Assembly: GCA_947631915.1 (NCBI GenBank)
Contig: CANRNC010000013.1
Coordinates: forward strand, 1 to 55,547
Source: an uncultured Clostridia bacterium
GTDB taxonomy: Bacteria; Bacillota; Clostridia; TANB77; CAG-508
Direction of reading: 5' to 3'
DNA: 55,547 bases
Under the pieces are notes generated by a model. It worked only from the letters and a program-made list of their open reading frames with translations, was not told the origin of the DNA and did not search any database. Position numbers and translations under genes: made by a program. This document shows positions 8,721 to 18,519 of the stretch, piece after piece; positions within the stretch are counted from its first letter, which is position 1, and each line of letters opens with the position of its first letter.

Positions 8721-9641
8721 ATGAAAAAATTATTAGGAACATGTTTTTTAATTATGGTAATTATAATTACCATAACTGCGTGTGGAGCTACGAGTAGTGA
8801 GAATTGCGAAGAAAGCAATACTGAAGAAATTACTACAGAAACTCTTTCTACAAGTGCAACAAAGCAATGTGAAACACCCGAAGACACTACAGTAGAAAAC
8901 ATAGTGGACAATAAAAAAGAGGTGTTTGACAAAGATGGCAACTTTACAGAAGATGCAAAGAAAGCAATAGATGAATATTTGTTCATGGCTAATAATGGAT
9001 GGTACCGGCACGAAATTAAAGGGTTCGATTTAGAGTTATCTACTGATTATACTGTAGTGATAAACGGAATCGACACTGGTGAAAGGACTGATGCCAAGAT
9101 TCTCTATGATGTAGCAGTAGAGTTATACCTCAATGGAGAATGGGATGGAATGCCCAAGACGTTTGTTCATAATGTTGTTGAACTTGCACCAAAAGGAGGC
9201 TACGTATTATGTGACAATAAGATACTATGCGGTCAAAAGAATCTAGATTTACCAAACGGCTATAGTGTGGAAGGAAATAATTCCAACTACACATATGTTC
9301 CTGGAGAGGGAACATATATCATCGTTAACCATAAATTGGTGAAATACGTAAGGGGCAATGAGATTTCTATTCCTGGAGAAGAACTGTCATGGAAAGGCAG
9401 TTATTATGGAAATGACGATGCGAGGTTGGTATATAGTGTTTATGGAAAGACACTTTACTTACTTACGTACAACCCTGAATATGAACCAAAAGACATTATG
9501 GATAATGGAGAACTTTTAGTATATGTATTTCCAGATATGAACAAATCTGAAATGCAGTATTTAGGCATCGTAAAGTATGATGACTTATATGATGGTGCGG
9601 AGTACGCAAATTTTGAGCGCCTAGTAGAGATGAACCAGTAA
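8721..9641 (+). CDS. Lipoprotein of unknown function, paralog 1
   Basis: A 306-residue lipoprotein with an N-terminal signal and lipobox ITAC (Cys at about 21), so it is membrane-anchored and faces outward. A Ser/Thr/Glu-rich linker follows. The C-terminal ~170 residues are clearly homologous to the protein at 14270-15043, sharing NHKLVKYVRG, PGEELSWKG and LLVYVFPD. It has an additional middle segment absent from the paralog. Base use is noticeably less AT-rich than in neighbours and it uses the rare codon CGG (9006), which may indicate later acquisition. It sits upstream of a two-component system and ABC transporter, so a sensing or substrate-binding role is possible. I do not recognise a named family. 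Confidence 0.8.
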   Translation: MKKLLGTCFLIMVIIITITACGATSSENCEESNTEEITTETLSTSATKQCETPEDTTVENIVDNKKEVFDKDGNFTEDAKKAIDEYLFMANNGWYRHEIKGFDLELSTDYTVVINGIDTGERTDAKILYDVAVELYLNGEWDGMPKTFVHNVVELAPKGGYVLCDNKILCGQKNLDLPNGYSVEGNNSNYTYVPGEGTYIIVNHKLVKYVRGNEISIPGEELSWKGSYYGNDDARLVYSVYGKTLYLLTYNPEYEPKDIMDNGELLVYVFPDMNKSEMQYLGIVKYDDLYDGAEYANFERLVEMNQ

Positions 9642-9658
9642 TATTTCAATGTGCAAAG

Positions 9659-9689
9659 AAGAGTGTAGAATTATATCTACACTCTTTTT
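9659..9689 (+). terminator. Rho-independent terminator after lipoprotein 1
   Basis: An 11-bp stem (AAGAGTGTAGA 9659-9669 with 9676-9686) followed by T's. It makes the lipoprotein a single-gene transcript. Confidence 0.9.
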
Positions 9690-9704
9690 GTTTATATTAA
9701 GAAT

Positions 9705-9733
9705 TTGATAATTATTTTTGTTTGTGCTAATAT
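9705..9733 (+). promoter_or_regulatory. Probable promoter for the two-component system
   Basis: TTGATA (9705-9710), 17 bases, TAATAT (9728-9733), with extended -10 TGC. It leaves a leader of about 75 bases. Confidence 0.55.
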
Positions 9734-9814
9734 GAAATCATAAAATTTATAGAAAGTAATAAAAATTCAATAATATTTCAATGTTTAATTTTTATAATAT
9801 AAAAGGTGATAATA

Positions 9815-10495
9815 ATGAAAATATTAGTAATTGAAGATGAATATAGTTTGGCAGATGCTATTGCAGAGACATTAAAAAAAGAAAATTTTAGTGTTAATAT
9901 AATAACAAATGGAGAAGAGGGAGAAGATGAGGCATTAACCAATATTTATGATTTGATTTTATTAGACATAATGTTACCAAAGAAAAATGGATTTGAAATA
10001 TTAAACACCCTACGAAGAGAGAAGATAGATACTCCAATTATAATATTAACGGCAAAGTCAGAGATGACTGATAAATTAAATGGATTAGAAAATGGAGCAG
10101 ACGACTATATAACTAAACCATTTCATATGAGAGAATTGGTAGCAAGAGTAAAAGTTATATTAAAAAGAAAAACAAATATAGAAAATACTAATATTCTAGA
10201 ATATGGAGATTTAAAGTTAGATTTAGGCAATGGAAAAATGAGTTGTGGAGATAATGAAATTTCTATAAATGGAAAAGAGTTGGACTTATTAGAAACGCTA
10301 TTATTAAATAATAAGCAAATAGTGAATAGAGAGGCACTAGCAAACAAAATATGGGGATATGATAGCGAGGCAGAATACAATAATGTAGAAGTATACGTAT
10401 CATTTTTAAGGAGAAAATTAAAAGTTTTAAAATCAGAAGTAAAAATAAAAGCAGTAAGAGGAATAGGATATAAAATGGAGGTAGAAAATGATTAA
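9815..10495 (+). CDS. OmpR/PhoB-family response regulator
   Basis: A 226-residue two-domain regulator. The receiver domain has the acidic pair EDE near the N-terminus, the phosphoacceptor Asp51 (LLLDIMLP) and the conserved Lys in TKPF. The C-terminal winged-helix DNA-binding domain ends with VRGIGYKME. ATG 9815 is preferred; the GTG at 9806 is part of the AAAAGGTG binding site. It overlaps the kinase gene by 8 bases, indicating coupled translation. It probably controls the downstream ABC transporter and possibly the lipoproteins (inference from position). Confidence 0.93.
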   Translation: MKILVIEDEYSLADAIAETLKKENFSVNIITNGEEGEDEALTNIYDLILLDIMLPKKNGFEILNTLRREKIDTPIIILTAKSEMTDKLNGLENGADDYITKPFHMRELVARVKVILKRKTNIENTNILEYGDLKLDLGNGKMSCGDNEISINGKELDLLETLLLNNKQIVNREALANKIWGYDSEAEYNNVEVYVSFLRRKLKVLKSEVKIKAVRGIGYKMEVEND

Positions 10496-11696
10496 AAAGT
10501 TGAGCAAAAGAATATTTTTGCTAATAATGGTATCATTATCAATTATAATATTAGGTATTGTCATATTATTTGCAATTTTAAATTATAATAACACTATAAA
10601 TACAGCAACATCAATGATGAATAGATTTGTAGGAGGAGAACCTAGAAGGAATCCAGATGAAGGAAACGAGCCAGATAAATCTGAAGAAGATAAGATTAAA
10701 CCAGATATTAATATAGATGGACTATATTATTTTATAGTAGAGAATTCAACAATTATACAAAATCCTGATATATCATATGATGAAAAAATAGAGGAATATG
10801 CAATTAAAGTGGCAGAGAAAAATGATTCCAAAGGAATTATAGAAAATTATATTTATAGCGTAAGAAAGATAGGAGAAAACAGAGTAAGTGTAATGCTTCT
10901 AGAAAATGAAAATGCCATTTTACATATAAGAACAATATGGATATCTTCTGTAATAATATCGAGTGTTTCAATAATTATAATATATATAATAGCTAAAAAA
11001 TTATCAAAAGTAATTGTAAAACCTGTAGAAGAAACCTTTGAAAAACAAAAGCAATTTATATCAGATGCTTCACATGAGTTAAAAACACCACTAGCAGTAA
11101 TAGAAGCAAATGCCGATGTTTTAGAAAATGAGCTTGGAACTAATAAATGGATGGGATATATACAAAGTGAAATAGAGAGTATGGATAAGTTGATAAATGA
11201 ACTATTATTACTTGCAAAAATAGAAAATATAGATAGTTTAAGAGAATATAATAAATTTGATTTGTCAAATGAAATAGAAATAATACTATCAATGTTTGAA
11301 AGCATGGCTTATGAAAAAAAGGTTATTATCAAGAGTAATATAGAAGAAAATATTATGATGAATGGAGAAAAAGAAGATATAAAACATATAGTATCTATTT
11401 TAATAGATAACGCAATAAAGCATACAGAAGCAAACAGAGAAGTAATAGTAGAATTAAGTGGGCAAAAAAACGAAATTATATTACAAGTAAAAAATGAAGG
11501 AAATGAAATTCCAGAAGAGGAAAGAGAAAGAATATTCGAGAGATTTTATCGCATTGATAAATCAAGAAATAGACAAGAAAAAAGGTATGGGCTAGGACTT
11601 GCAATTGCAAAATCTATAGTAGAAAAATATAATGGAAAAATAGAAGTATTGTATAAGGATGGATTTACTATTTTCAAAGTCCTTATTCCAAATTAA
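10488..11696 (+). CDS. Membrane sensor histidine kinase
   Basis: 402 residues. TM1 lies at about 8-31, an extracytoplasmic segment of about 115 residues (acidic and Asn/Glu-rich) follows, then TM2 at about 148-168. The HisKA domain has the phosphorylated His196 in DASHELKTPL. The ATP-binding domain has the N box (LIDNAIKH) and a G box (YGLGLAIAKSIVEKYNG). There is no HAMP domain of obvious length between TM2 and the dimerisation helix. It phosphorylates the upstream regulator. The extracellular sensor domain resembles no ligand-binding fold I know. Confidence 0.93.
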   Translation: MIKKLSKRIFLLIMVSLSIIILGIVILFAILNYNNTINTATSMMNRFVGGEPRRNPDEGNEPDKSEEDKIKPDINIDGLYYFIVENSTIIQNPDISYDEKIEEYAIKVAEKNDSKGIIENYIYSVRKIGENRVSVMLLENENAILHIRTIWISSVIISSVSIIIIYIIAKKLSKVIVKPVEETFEKQKQFISDASHELKTPLAVIEANADVLENELGTNKWMGYIQSEIESMDKLINELLLLAKIENIDSLREYNKFDLSNEIEIILSMFESMAYEKKVIIKSNIEENIMMNGEKEDIKHIVSILIDNAIKHTEANREVIVELSGQKNEIILQVKNEGNEIPEEERERIFERFYRIDKSRNRQEKRYGLGLAIAKSIVEKYNGKIEVLYKDGFTIFKVLIPN

Positions 11697-11705
11697 CATT
11701 TTCAT

Positions 11706-11731
11706 GGGAGCACTATTTACGTGTTCCTTTT
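11706..11731 (+). terminator. Weak terminator between histidine kinase and ABC permease
   Basis: A 7-8 bp stem (GGAGCAC with GTGTTCC, 11707-11713 and 11721-11727) followed by TTTTAAATTT. It may be leaky, allowing read-through into the transporter genes. Confidence 0.45.
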
Positions 11732-11860
11732 AAATTTATATTTTTTCTTTTTTTCAATAATTCTTCAATCTTCATGAAGTATATTATTAATAGATTAAGA
11801 GGTAAAAGGTTGGGAATAGTTATTTCACCAAGTTTTATACCATAAGAAAGGGAGAGAAAA

Positions 11861-13411
11861 ATGTATATTTTAAAAAACAGTTTAATTTCAATTATTAGAA
11901 ACAAGGGAAGGAACATTTTAATAGGCATTATTATTTTGGTTATAGCTTGTGCATCAACTGTTACTTTGGCAATAAGAAATACAGCAATAACATTAGTGAA
12001 AAATTACGAAGAAGCACATGATATAATTGCAACGATTTCGTTTAATAGAAAACAGCTATCAGAAAATTTTAAAGGGGGAGAAGATGCAGAAAAAGAAAAT
12101 ATAGAAGCGTTTAATAACATAGAAACATTTACAATAGATGATGTGAATAATTATGGGGATAGCGAATACTTAAAAGGATATTACTATGTATATTCTACTT
12201 CGTTAGACAGTGATAGTTTAAGCAAAGCAACAGACTCTTATCAATACGAGGTAGAAGATAGAAAAACTACAACGAGTTCTACAAGTCAAACAACAGGTGG
12301 TAATGGTGGAATGGGAAGAGGTCCTGGAGCAGAAGAAGGAGGAGAAAGACGTACTATAACCAATAATACTACAACAGTAATAACAAAGAGAACAGAAACT
12401 TTTGAAAGTTCTAGAAACTTAACAGGTGATTTTGAACTTAATGGATATTCTTCTTATGATGCTATGACAGACTTTGTAAATGGAACATATACAATTTCTG
12501 AAGGAGAAATGATATCAGATTTCAATTCATATGAGTGTGTTATAAGTTCAGAACTAGCTACACTAAATGAAATAACAGTTGGAAATACAATAACATTAAA
12601 AAATTCAAATACTGATAAAACTTATGAATTTACAGTAAAAGGTATATACACAGATAATTCTGATACAAGTGATTCTATCAATATGTATTCACCTTCAGCT
12701 AATAAGATAATAACAGGAAGTGGTGCAATAGAATTACTAGTACAAGATGATAGCACTTTAGTAACAAATGTAACACCTTCATTCATTCTAGAAAGCGAAG
12801 ATGGAATAGATAAATTTACAGAAGAAGTAAAAGAAAAAGGTTTAAATGACTATTATACAATTAATACAAATTTAGAAGAGCTACAAAGTGCAACAAAATC
12901 TATAGAGAACGTAAAAATATTTGCAACAACATTTTTAATAATCACATTAATTATATCTTCTATTGTTTTATTCGTAATCAATATGATTAACATTAGAGAA
13001 AGAAAGTATGAAATTGGTGTATTTAGAACAATTGGAGTAAGCAAATTAAAATTAACAGTTCAATTTATTTCAGAATTATTAATTGTAAGTATAGTAGCAC
13101 TGATTATAGGAGCATTTTGTGGAAGCTATCTAGCAAAACCTATAGGAAACACGTTACTTCACAATGAAATAGAATCGAGTGCACAAGAAGAACAAGAGAT
13201 TTCTGATAATTTTGGTAGAGAACATATGGATATGAAATTTGAAGGTAATGTCAATGTTCAAACAATAGATACTATTGATGCAGTAGTAGATTTTACAGTA
13301 TTAACTCAATTACTTGGAATAGGAATACTTTTAACATTAATTAGTAGTTTAGCATCAATGATAAGTATTCAAAGATTTACACCACTTACTATATTGAAAG
13401 AGAGGTCTTAA
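11861..13411 (+). CDS. MacB/FtsX-type ABC transporter permease
   Basis: 516 residues with the MacB layout: TM1 at about 17-40, a large extracytoplasmic domain (about 45-345) and three C-terminal helices in an FtsX core (ISSIVLFVINMINIRERKYEIGVFRTIGVSK, described here by its ends at about 365-395). The extracytoplasmic domain has a Thr/Ser stretch and a Gly/Arg-rich loop (near 146-165) that look like insertions. MacB-type proteins do not form a channel but transmit ATPase motion to export or to extracytoplasmic partners. The ATPase gene follows after 2 bases. An AGAAAGGGAG site precedes ATG 11861. Confidence 0.88.
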   Translation: MYILKNSLISIIRNKGRNILIGIIILVIACASTVTLAIRNTAITLVKNYEEAHDIIATISFNRKQLSENFKGGEDAEKENIEAFNNIETFTIDDVNNYGDSEYLKGYYYVYSTSLDSDSLSKATDSYQYEVEDRKTTTSSTSQTTGGNGGMGRGPGAEEGGERRTITNNTTTVITKRTETFESSRNLTGDFELNGYSSYDAMTDFVNGTYTISEGEMISDFNSYECVISSELATLNEITVGNTITLKNSNTDKTYEFTVKGIYTDNSDTSDSINMYSPSANKIITGSGAIELLVQDDSTLVTNVTPSFILESEDGIDKFTEEVKEKGLNDYYTINTNLEELQSATKSIENVKIFATTFLIITLIISSIVLFVINMINIRERKYEIGVFRTIGVSKLKLTVQFISELLIVSIVALIIGAFCGSYLAKPIGNTLLHNEIESSAQEEQEISDNFGREHMDMKFEGNVNVQTIDTIDAVVDFTVLTQLLGIGILLTLISSLASMISIQRFTPLTILKERS

Positions 13412-13413
13412 AT

Positions 13414-14070
13414 ATGGGAATATTAAAATTGGAAAATGTAGGGTACAGATATAAGGATGCACCAAAAGGCATGTATGTATTTAATAATATAAATTATGAA
13501 TTTGAGCAGGGAAAAATGTATGCAATAAAAGGAAGAAGTGGAAGCGGAAAAACAACTCTTTTATCACTTATAACGGGATTAGAAAAATGTTCTGAAGGAA
13601 AGGTATTATATGATGGTAAAGACTTAAAAAAGATGAATTTAGATAAGTATAGGAATACGGACATAGGAATTGTATTCCAAAGCTATAATCTATTACCACG
13701 CTTAACTGCTATGGAAAATATCATATTATCTATGGATGTAAGTAAAGTAAAAATAAAAGATAAAAAGAAAAAGGCTTTAGACTTGATGAAGAATGTAGGA
13801 TTATCAGAAGAACAAAGTAAAAGAAAAATATTAAAATTATCAGGAGGAGAGCAGCAGAGAATAGCTATTGCAAGGAGTTTATCATACAATCCAAAGATAA
13901 TCATTGCAGACGAACCAACTGGTAATTTAGATAAAGATACAGAAAATGAGATATTAAAAATATTTAAGCGTTTAGCAAAGGAAGAAAATAAATGCATAAT
14001 AATAGTAACCCACTCCCAAAATGTATGTGATAATGTAGATATTGTATATGAATTAGATGAAAGAAAATAA
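13414..14070 (+). CDS. ABC transporter ATP-binding protein (MacB/LolD type)
   Basis: 218 residues with all motifs intact: Walker A GRSGSGKTT, Q-loop VFQSYNLLP, signature LSGGEQQR, Walker B IIIADEPTGNLD and switch His in VTHSQ. It begins 2 bases after the permease stop, with a binding site (GAGAGG) inside the permease gene, so the two are made together. With the histidine kinase and regulator upstream it forms a typical envelope-stress or antimicrobial-peptide response module; the actual substrate is not shown by sequence. Confidence 0.93.
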   Translation: MGILKLENVGYRYKDAPKGMYVFNNINYEFEQGKMYAIKGRSGSGKTTLLSLITGLEKCSEGKVLYDGKDLKKMNLDKYRNTDIGIVFQSYNLLPRLTAMENIILSMDVSKVKIKDKKKKALDLMKNVGLSEEQSKRKILKLSGGEQQRIAIARSLSYNPKIIIADEPTGNLDKDTENEILKIFKRLAKEENKCIIIVTHSQNVCDNVDIVYELDERK

Positions 14071-14149
14071 CATAAAACAATGTAACGAAGTTATAATATT
14101 GTAGATTTAAAATCTCTATATAAGAGCTTCAATTGTGATTTACATAAAG

Positions 14150-14178
14150 TTGACAAAAGCATAAAAATATTTTATAAT
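14150..14178 (+). promoter_or_regulatory. Consensus sigma-A promoter, lipoprotein 2
   Basis: TTGACA (14150-14155), 17 bases, TATAAT (14173-14178). It has the same -35, spacing and -10 as the paralog's promoter at 8585. Confidence 0.87.
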
Positions 14179-14201
14179 AGAAATGTAAAAAAATAACAAT
14201 A

Positions 14202-14250
14202 TTTTAGGATCATAGCTTGAACTTTAAGTAATTTTCCTAAAAAGCACATT
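14202..14250 (+). promoter_or_regulatory. Conserved structured 5' leader, copy 2
   Basis: Outer stem TTTTAGGA/TCCTAAAA (14202-14209 with 14235-14242), inner stem GCTTGA/TTAAGT (14215-14220 with 14224-14229), then AAAAAGCACATT leading into the ribosome binding site. It is homologous to 8638-8686, with pairing-preserving differences. Confidence 0.6.
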
Positions 14251-14269
14251 AAAAAAAGGAGAAAACAAA

Positions 14270-15043
14270 ATGAAAAAAGTATTAGCAACATGTTTCTTAT
14301 TAACTACTTTGCTGTTTACTATGACAGCATGCGGTTCAAAATGCCGGTGTGATGAATCTTGCGTAGATAAGATTAGCGATGTTAGCCAAGTTATCTTAAC
14401 AGATACACCTGCATGGAGCCTACAAGTAAAAACACCAAGTCCTACAGAAACTGCACAGAGTTCTTACACCATAGAATCAAAGTGCTCTGAAGATTATGAC
14501 CAAATTCTCTATGATGAAGTTAAGGATTATTATCTATCAGGAGAATGGGACGGAAGAAAAACAAGTTTCCGAGATCATATAGTTGAGCTTTCATCATCTA
14601 GAGGATATGTCTTAAGCGACGGCTATATACTAGAAGAAACAGAAAATTTAGATTTACCGGACGACTTTGATTTTGAAGATACAGACTCAAGTTATGAATA
14701 TGTCCAAGGTAAAGGAACTTACGTTATCATTAACCATAAATTGGTTAAATATGTAAGAGGTACTGAATTTTCACTTCCTGGAGAAGAATTATCATGGAAA
14801 GGTGATTATTACAGTGATGGTGACGTAAGATTGGTATATAATTTTCCCGGAAAGACATTATACTTGCTTACGATGAATCCTAAATATGAAATTGAAGACA
14901 TATTTAATGGGGAATTTTTAGTTTATGTATTTCCAGATTATAATAAGTCGGAAATAGAGTATTTAGGAACTATAAGATATGATGATGTGTACGAGGGAGC
15001 AGAGTGGGTAAATTTCGAAAGAATGGTGGAAAATAATAAGTAG
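14270..15043 (+). CDS. Lipoprotein of unknown function, paralog 2
   Basis: A 257-residue lipoprotein with lipobox MTAC (Cys at about 21), followed by a Cys-containing stretch (CGSKCRCDESC) and a Ser/Thr-rich linker. The C-terminal ~170 residues match the lipoprotein at 8721-9641 (LYLNGEWDG-like block, NHKLVKYVRG, PGEELSWKG, YVFPD, NFERMVE). It contains a CGG codon (14345), otherwise nearly absent from the window, and is less AT-rich than its neighbours. It follows the ABC ATPase but has its own promoter and terminator. The function is unknown; the pair may bind a ligand outside the cell for the adjacent sensor or transporter (inference). Confidence 0.8.
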   Translation: MKKVLATCFLLTTLLFTMTACGSKCRCDESCVDKISDVSQVILTDTPAWSLQVKTPSPTETAQSSYTIESKCSEDYDQILYDEVKDYYLSGEWDGRKTSFRDHIVELSSSRGYVLSDGYILEETENLDLPDDFDFEDTDSSYEYVQGKGTYVIINHKLVKYVRGTEFSLPGEELSWKGDYYSDGDVRLVYNFPGKTLYLLTMNPKYEIEDIFNGEFLVYVFPDYNKSEIEYLGTIRYDDVYEGAEWVNFERMVENNK

Positions 15044-15051
15044 ATGTGCAT

Positions 15052-15087
15052 AACCGGGCGTAGACTTTAGTCTATGCCCGGTTTTTT
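15052..15087 (+). terminator. Strong Rho-independent terminator after lipoprotein 2
   Basis: A 15-bp stem (15052-15066 with 15069-15083, one G-U pair), very short loop, then six T's. It is the strongest terminator in the window. Confidence 0.95.
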
Positions 15088-15130
15088 ATACTCTAGTAAT
15101 TCTTAAAGTCCATTTTTTATAATGGAGTAG

Positions 15131-15159
15131 TTGAATATATGCCAGTTTTGTGATAAAAT
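15131..15159 (+). promoter_or_regulatory. Sigma-A promoter for uvrA
   Basis: TTGAAT (15131-15136), 17 bases, TAAAAT (15154-15159), with extended -10 TGA. I see no clear SOS (LexA) box beside it. Confidence 0.7.
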
Positions 15160-15194
15160 ACAATGAAAAAAATAATAAAGGAAATGAGAAAAGC

Positions 15195-18029
15195 ATGAAT
15201 AATAAAATAGTTATAAAAGGAGCAAAAGAGCATAACTTAAAAAATATAAATCTTGAGATCCCTAGAGATAAGTTAGTTGTAATTACTGGTCTTTCAGGTT
15301 CAGGAAAATCATCATTAGCATTTGACACTTTATATGCTGAAGGACAACGTAGATATGTGGAGAGTTTATCTTCGTATGCAAGACAGTTCCTAGGAATAAT
15401 GGAAAAGCCAGATGTTGAGTCCATAGATGGGCTTTCTCCTGCAATTTCAATAGATCAAAAAACTACTTCAAAAAATCCGAGATCAACAGTAGGGACAGTA
15501 ACAGAAATATATGACTATATACGTTTATTATATGCAAGAATAGGCGTAGCGTATTGCCCTAATTGTGGAAAAAAGATTGAAAAGCAGACGTTAGATGAAA
15601 TTGTTGATGATATATTAAAATTACCAGAAGGAACTAGAATTCAAATTTTAGCTCCTATTATTCGTGGGAGAAAGGGAGAGTTTGTAAAACAACTTGAAGG
15701 ATATCAAAAACAAGGCTTTGTAAGAGTTAGAATCGATGGCGAAATGCTAGAATTAACGGATGATATTAGTATAGATAGAAAGAAAAAACATAATATTGAG
15801 TTAGTAGTAGATAGATTAGTTATAAAAGAAGAAATTAGAAATAGACTAGCTGAATCAATAGAAACTTCTTTAAAAAATGCAAATAATTTAGTATTAGTAG
15901 AAATTTCAGAAGAAAATAATAAATATGAGAAAATTTATAATACAAATTACTCTTGTCCTGATTGTGGAATAAGTATTGAAGAGCTAACTCCAAGAATGTT
16001 TTCATTTAACAATCCATTTGGAGCATGCCCAGCTTGCACGGGAATAGGTTATTTAATGAAAATGGATGAGGATCTAATAATTCCAGATAAGAATAAAACT
16101 TTGTATGATGGTGTAAAAGCCTTTGGCTCAAGTACTATGAAAAAAGGCGAAACTATGGCAAAAATGTATTTCGAGAGTATTGGAAAACATTATGGAGTTA
16201 ATATAAAACAACCTATAAAGAAATTACCAAGAGAATTTTTAGAAAAAATCTTATATGGTACAGGAGATGAAAAGATAGATTTTGAGTATGAATCTCCTTT
16301 TGGCGTAAGGAAATTTACTACTCCATTTGAAGGTGTACTTCCAACATTAGAAAGAAGACATAATGAAACAAAATCGCAGGGAATGAGAGACTTTTATGAG
16401 ATGTATATGAGCGAATCTGACTGCCCTGTTTGCCAAGGAGCAAGACTTAAGAAAGAAAGTTTAGCAGTAAAGATAGAAGATAAAAATATAAATGAGTTGA
16501 CAGATATGTCAATAGATAAAATAAAGGATTTTTTAAATAATTTAAAACTTTCAAAACAGGAAGCAATGATTGCAGATATGATATTGAAAGAACTAGATAA
16601 AAGATTACAATTTTTACTAGATGTCGGACTAGAATATTTAACTTTATCAAGACCTGCAGGAACATTATCAGGAGGAGAAGCACAACGTATACGTCTTGCT
16701 ACACAAATTGGATCAAGTTTAACAGGAGTACTATATATATTAGATGAACCAAGTATAGGTCTACATCAGCGAGATAATGAAAAATTAATAGCAACATTAA
16801 AAAAATTAAGAGATTTAGGAAATTCAGTTTTAGTTGTAGAGCATGACGAAGACACTATGTATGCAGCAGATCAAATTATAGATATTGGTCCTGGAGCGGG
16901 TGTTCATGGAGGAAAAGTTTTGGCACAAGGAACTGCTGAAGAAATTAAATTAGTACAAGGGTCTGAAACAGGTGCATACTTAAGTGGAAGAAAGAAAATT
17001 GAGGTCCCTAAGAAGAGAAGAAAATCAAATGGAAAATATATTGAAATTATAGGTGCAACTCAAAATAATTTAAAAAACATAAATGTAAAGATCCCTTTAG
17101 GAGTATTCACATGTGTTACAGGTGTTTCAGGTTCGGGAAAAAGTACTCTAGTGAATGATATTTTATATAAGACTATAGCAAGAGATCTAAATGGTGCAAA
17201 TGAAAAACCGGGAAAATGCAAAGAGGTAAAAGGACTTGAAAATATTGATAAAATAATTAATATAGATCAATCTCCAATAGGAAGAACACCACGTTCTAAT
17301 CCAGCGACATATACGGGAGTTTTTGACGACATAAGAGAAATCTTTGCTACTACTAATGAAGCAAAAATGAGAGGATATCAGAAAGGAAGATTTAGTTTCA
17401 ATGTGCCAGGAGGAAGATGCGAATCTTGTAATGGAGATGGAGCTCTCAAGATTGAAATGCATTTCTTACCAGATATTTATGTACCGTGTGAAGTATGTGG
17501 TGGAGCAAGATATAATAGAGAAACATTAGAAGTAAAATATAAGGGTAAGAGTATAGCAGATGTACTAGATATGACAGTTGAAGAAGCTTTAGAATTCTTT
17601 GAGAATATTCCAAAAATTAAACAAAAAATTCAAACTTTAAATGATGTTGGTTTAGGATATATAAAGCTAGGACAACCTTCAACAACACTATCAGGAGGAG
17701 AAGCACAACGTGTAAAACTTGCAACAGAGCTATCAAAAAGAGCAACAGGAAAAACTTTATATATATTGGATGAGCCAACTACAGGACTTCATATTGCAGA
17801 TGTTCACCGATTAGTAGATATTTTGCAAAGACTTGTAGATACAGGAAATTCTATAATAGTCATAGAACACAATTTGGATTTAATAAAGACATGTGATTAT
17901 ATAATAGATTTAGGACCAGAAGGTGGAGATAATGGTGGAACAGTAGTTCAAATTGGTACGCCTGAACAAGTTGTTAAAAATGAAAAAAGTTATACTGGAA
18001 GATTTCTAGAAAAATATCTTGAAAAATAA
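15195..18029 (+). CDS. uvrA: Excinuclease ABC subunit A
   Basis: A 944-residue UvrA, full length for the family. It is the damage-recognition ATPase of nucleotide excision repair and loads UvrB. Two ABC ATPase halves are visible, each with Walker A (GLSGSGKSS near residue 32; GVSGSGKST near 640), signature LSGGEAQR and Walker B ([16 protein letters not shown]). The zinc modules show CPNC/CPDC in the first half and CESC/CEVC in the second. ATG 15195 is chosen because the promoter -10 covers the in-frame start at 15150; AAAGGA lies upstream. It appears to be transcribed alone; uvrB and uvrC are not in the window. Confidence 0.97.
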   Translation: MNNKIVIKGAKEHNLKNINLEIPRDKLVVITGLSGSGKSSLAFDTLYAEGQRRYVESLSSYARQFLGIMEKPDVESIDGLSPAISIDQKTTSKNPRSTVGTVTEIYDYIRLLYARIGVAYCPNCGKKIEKQTLDEIVDDILKLPEGTRIQILAPIIRGRKGEFVKQLEGYQKQGFVRVRIDGEMLELTDDISIDRKKKHNIELVVDRLVIKEEIRNRLAESIETSLKNANNLVLVEISEENNKYEKIYNTNYSCPDCGISIEELTPRMFSFNNPFGACPACTGIGYLMKMDEDLIIPDKNKTLYDGVKAFGSSTMKKGETMAKMYFESIGKHYGVNIKQPIKKLPREFLEKILYGTGDEKIDFEYESPFGVRKFTTPFEGVLPTLERRHNETKSQGMRDFYEMYMSESDCPVCQGARLKKESLAVKIEDKNINELTDMSIDKIKDFLNNLKLSKQEAMIADMILKELDKRLQFLLDVGLEYLTLSRPAGTLSGGEAQRIRLATQIGSSLTGVLYILDEPSIGLHQRDNEKLIATLKKLRDLGNSVLVVEHDEDTMYAADQIIDIGPGAGVHGGKVLAQGTAEEIKLVQGSETGAYLSGRKKIEVPKKRRKSNGKYIEIIGATQNNLKNINVKIPLGVFTCVTGVSGSGKSTLVNDILYKTIARDLNGANEKPGKCKEVKGLENIDKIINIDQSPIGRTPRSNPATYTGVFDDIREIFATTNEAKMRGYQKGRFSFNVPGGRCESCNGDGALKIEMHFLPDIYVPCEVCGGARYNRETLEVKYKGKSIADVLDMTVEEALEFFENIPKIKQKIQTLNDVGLGYIKLGQPSTTLSGGEAQRVKLATELSKRATGKTLYILDEPTTGLHIADVHRLVDILQRLVDTGNSIIVIEHNLDLIKTCDYIIDLGPEGGDNGGTVVQIGTPEQVVKNEKSYTGRFLEKYLEK

Positions 18030-18045
18030 TATATAAATAAGGAAT

Positions 18046-18064
18046 GGGCACGATGTTCGTGCCC
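18046..18064. repeat. REP-like palindrome GGGCACGA-TGT-TCGTGCCC
   Basis: A perfect 8-bp stem with a 3-base loop between uvrA and the small minus-strand gene. There is no long T run on either side, so it is not a typical terminator. It is related in sequence to the hairpins at 18326, 33314, 41124 and 51044. Confidence 0.65.
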
Positions 18065-18071
18065 TCTAAAA

Positions 18072-18164
18072 TTATCTATCGTTGTTTTGATTTTGATTGT
18101 TGTTATTGTTTTTATTGTTATTATTGTTGTTATTTTTGTTATTGTTGTTGTTTTTCTTTTCCAT
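18072..18164 (-). CDS. 30-residue asparagine-rich peptide
   Basis: ATG at 18164 read leftward, stop TAA at 18072-18074. The peptide starts MEKK and is then almost all Asn with a few Lys and Gln, ending NNDR. A strong GGAGGTG binding site lies 7 bases before the ATG, which argues for real translation despite the low complexity. There is no known function. Asn-rich tracts of this kind are disordered. It is convergent with uvrA, with the palindrome at 18046 between them. Confidence 0.5.
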   Translation of the reverse strand: MEKKNNNNNKNNNNNNNKNNNNNQNQNNDR

Positions 18165-18325
18165 ACTAAAGCACCTCCATTACATTTGAGTATAAACATA
18201 TTATTTACGAAATACTAAAAAATATACATTTATAAAAAATTTATTTAAAAAATAAAATTATTATTTATGTAGCGTATTTATTGTGTTAATAATATATACT
18301 AAAAAAATTACATTTTAATTGTAGT

Positions 18326-18342
18326 GGCACATTGCATGTGCC
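18326..18342. repeat. REP-like palindrome GGCACAT-TGC-ATGTGCC
   Basis: A perfect 7-bp stem in the AT-rich gap between the Asn-rich peptide and murD. It shares the GCAC..ATTGCATG.. core with the larger palindrome at 41124. The rest of 18165-18519 holds only the murD promoter and AT-rich DNA. Confidence 0.55.
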
Positions 18343-18429
18343 CTATTGAGATATAAATTAATAATAGAAAATTATTACTAAAACTAATTCATATATTTCA
18401 ATAAAAAGTAATTTTGTTATTTATTAAAA

Positions 18430-18458
18430 TAGACAAGTATACATTTTAGGTATATAAT
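18430..18458 (+). promoter_or_regulatory. Promoter for murD
   Basis: TAGACA (18430-18435), 17 bases, TATAAT (18453-18458). Confidence 0.6.
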
Positions 18459-18519
18459 ATGTAACTGAAAAGAAAATAAAAGAATATAATAAAATACCAT
18501 CAAATTATAAGGAGGTAGA

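Noticed and set aside
18072-18160. Triplet repeat (TTG/ATT/GTT) as a simple microsatellite
   Set aside because: A well-placed ribosome binding site and start precede it on the minus strand, so I report a short gene instead, at moderate confidence.
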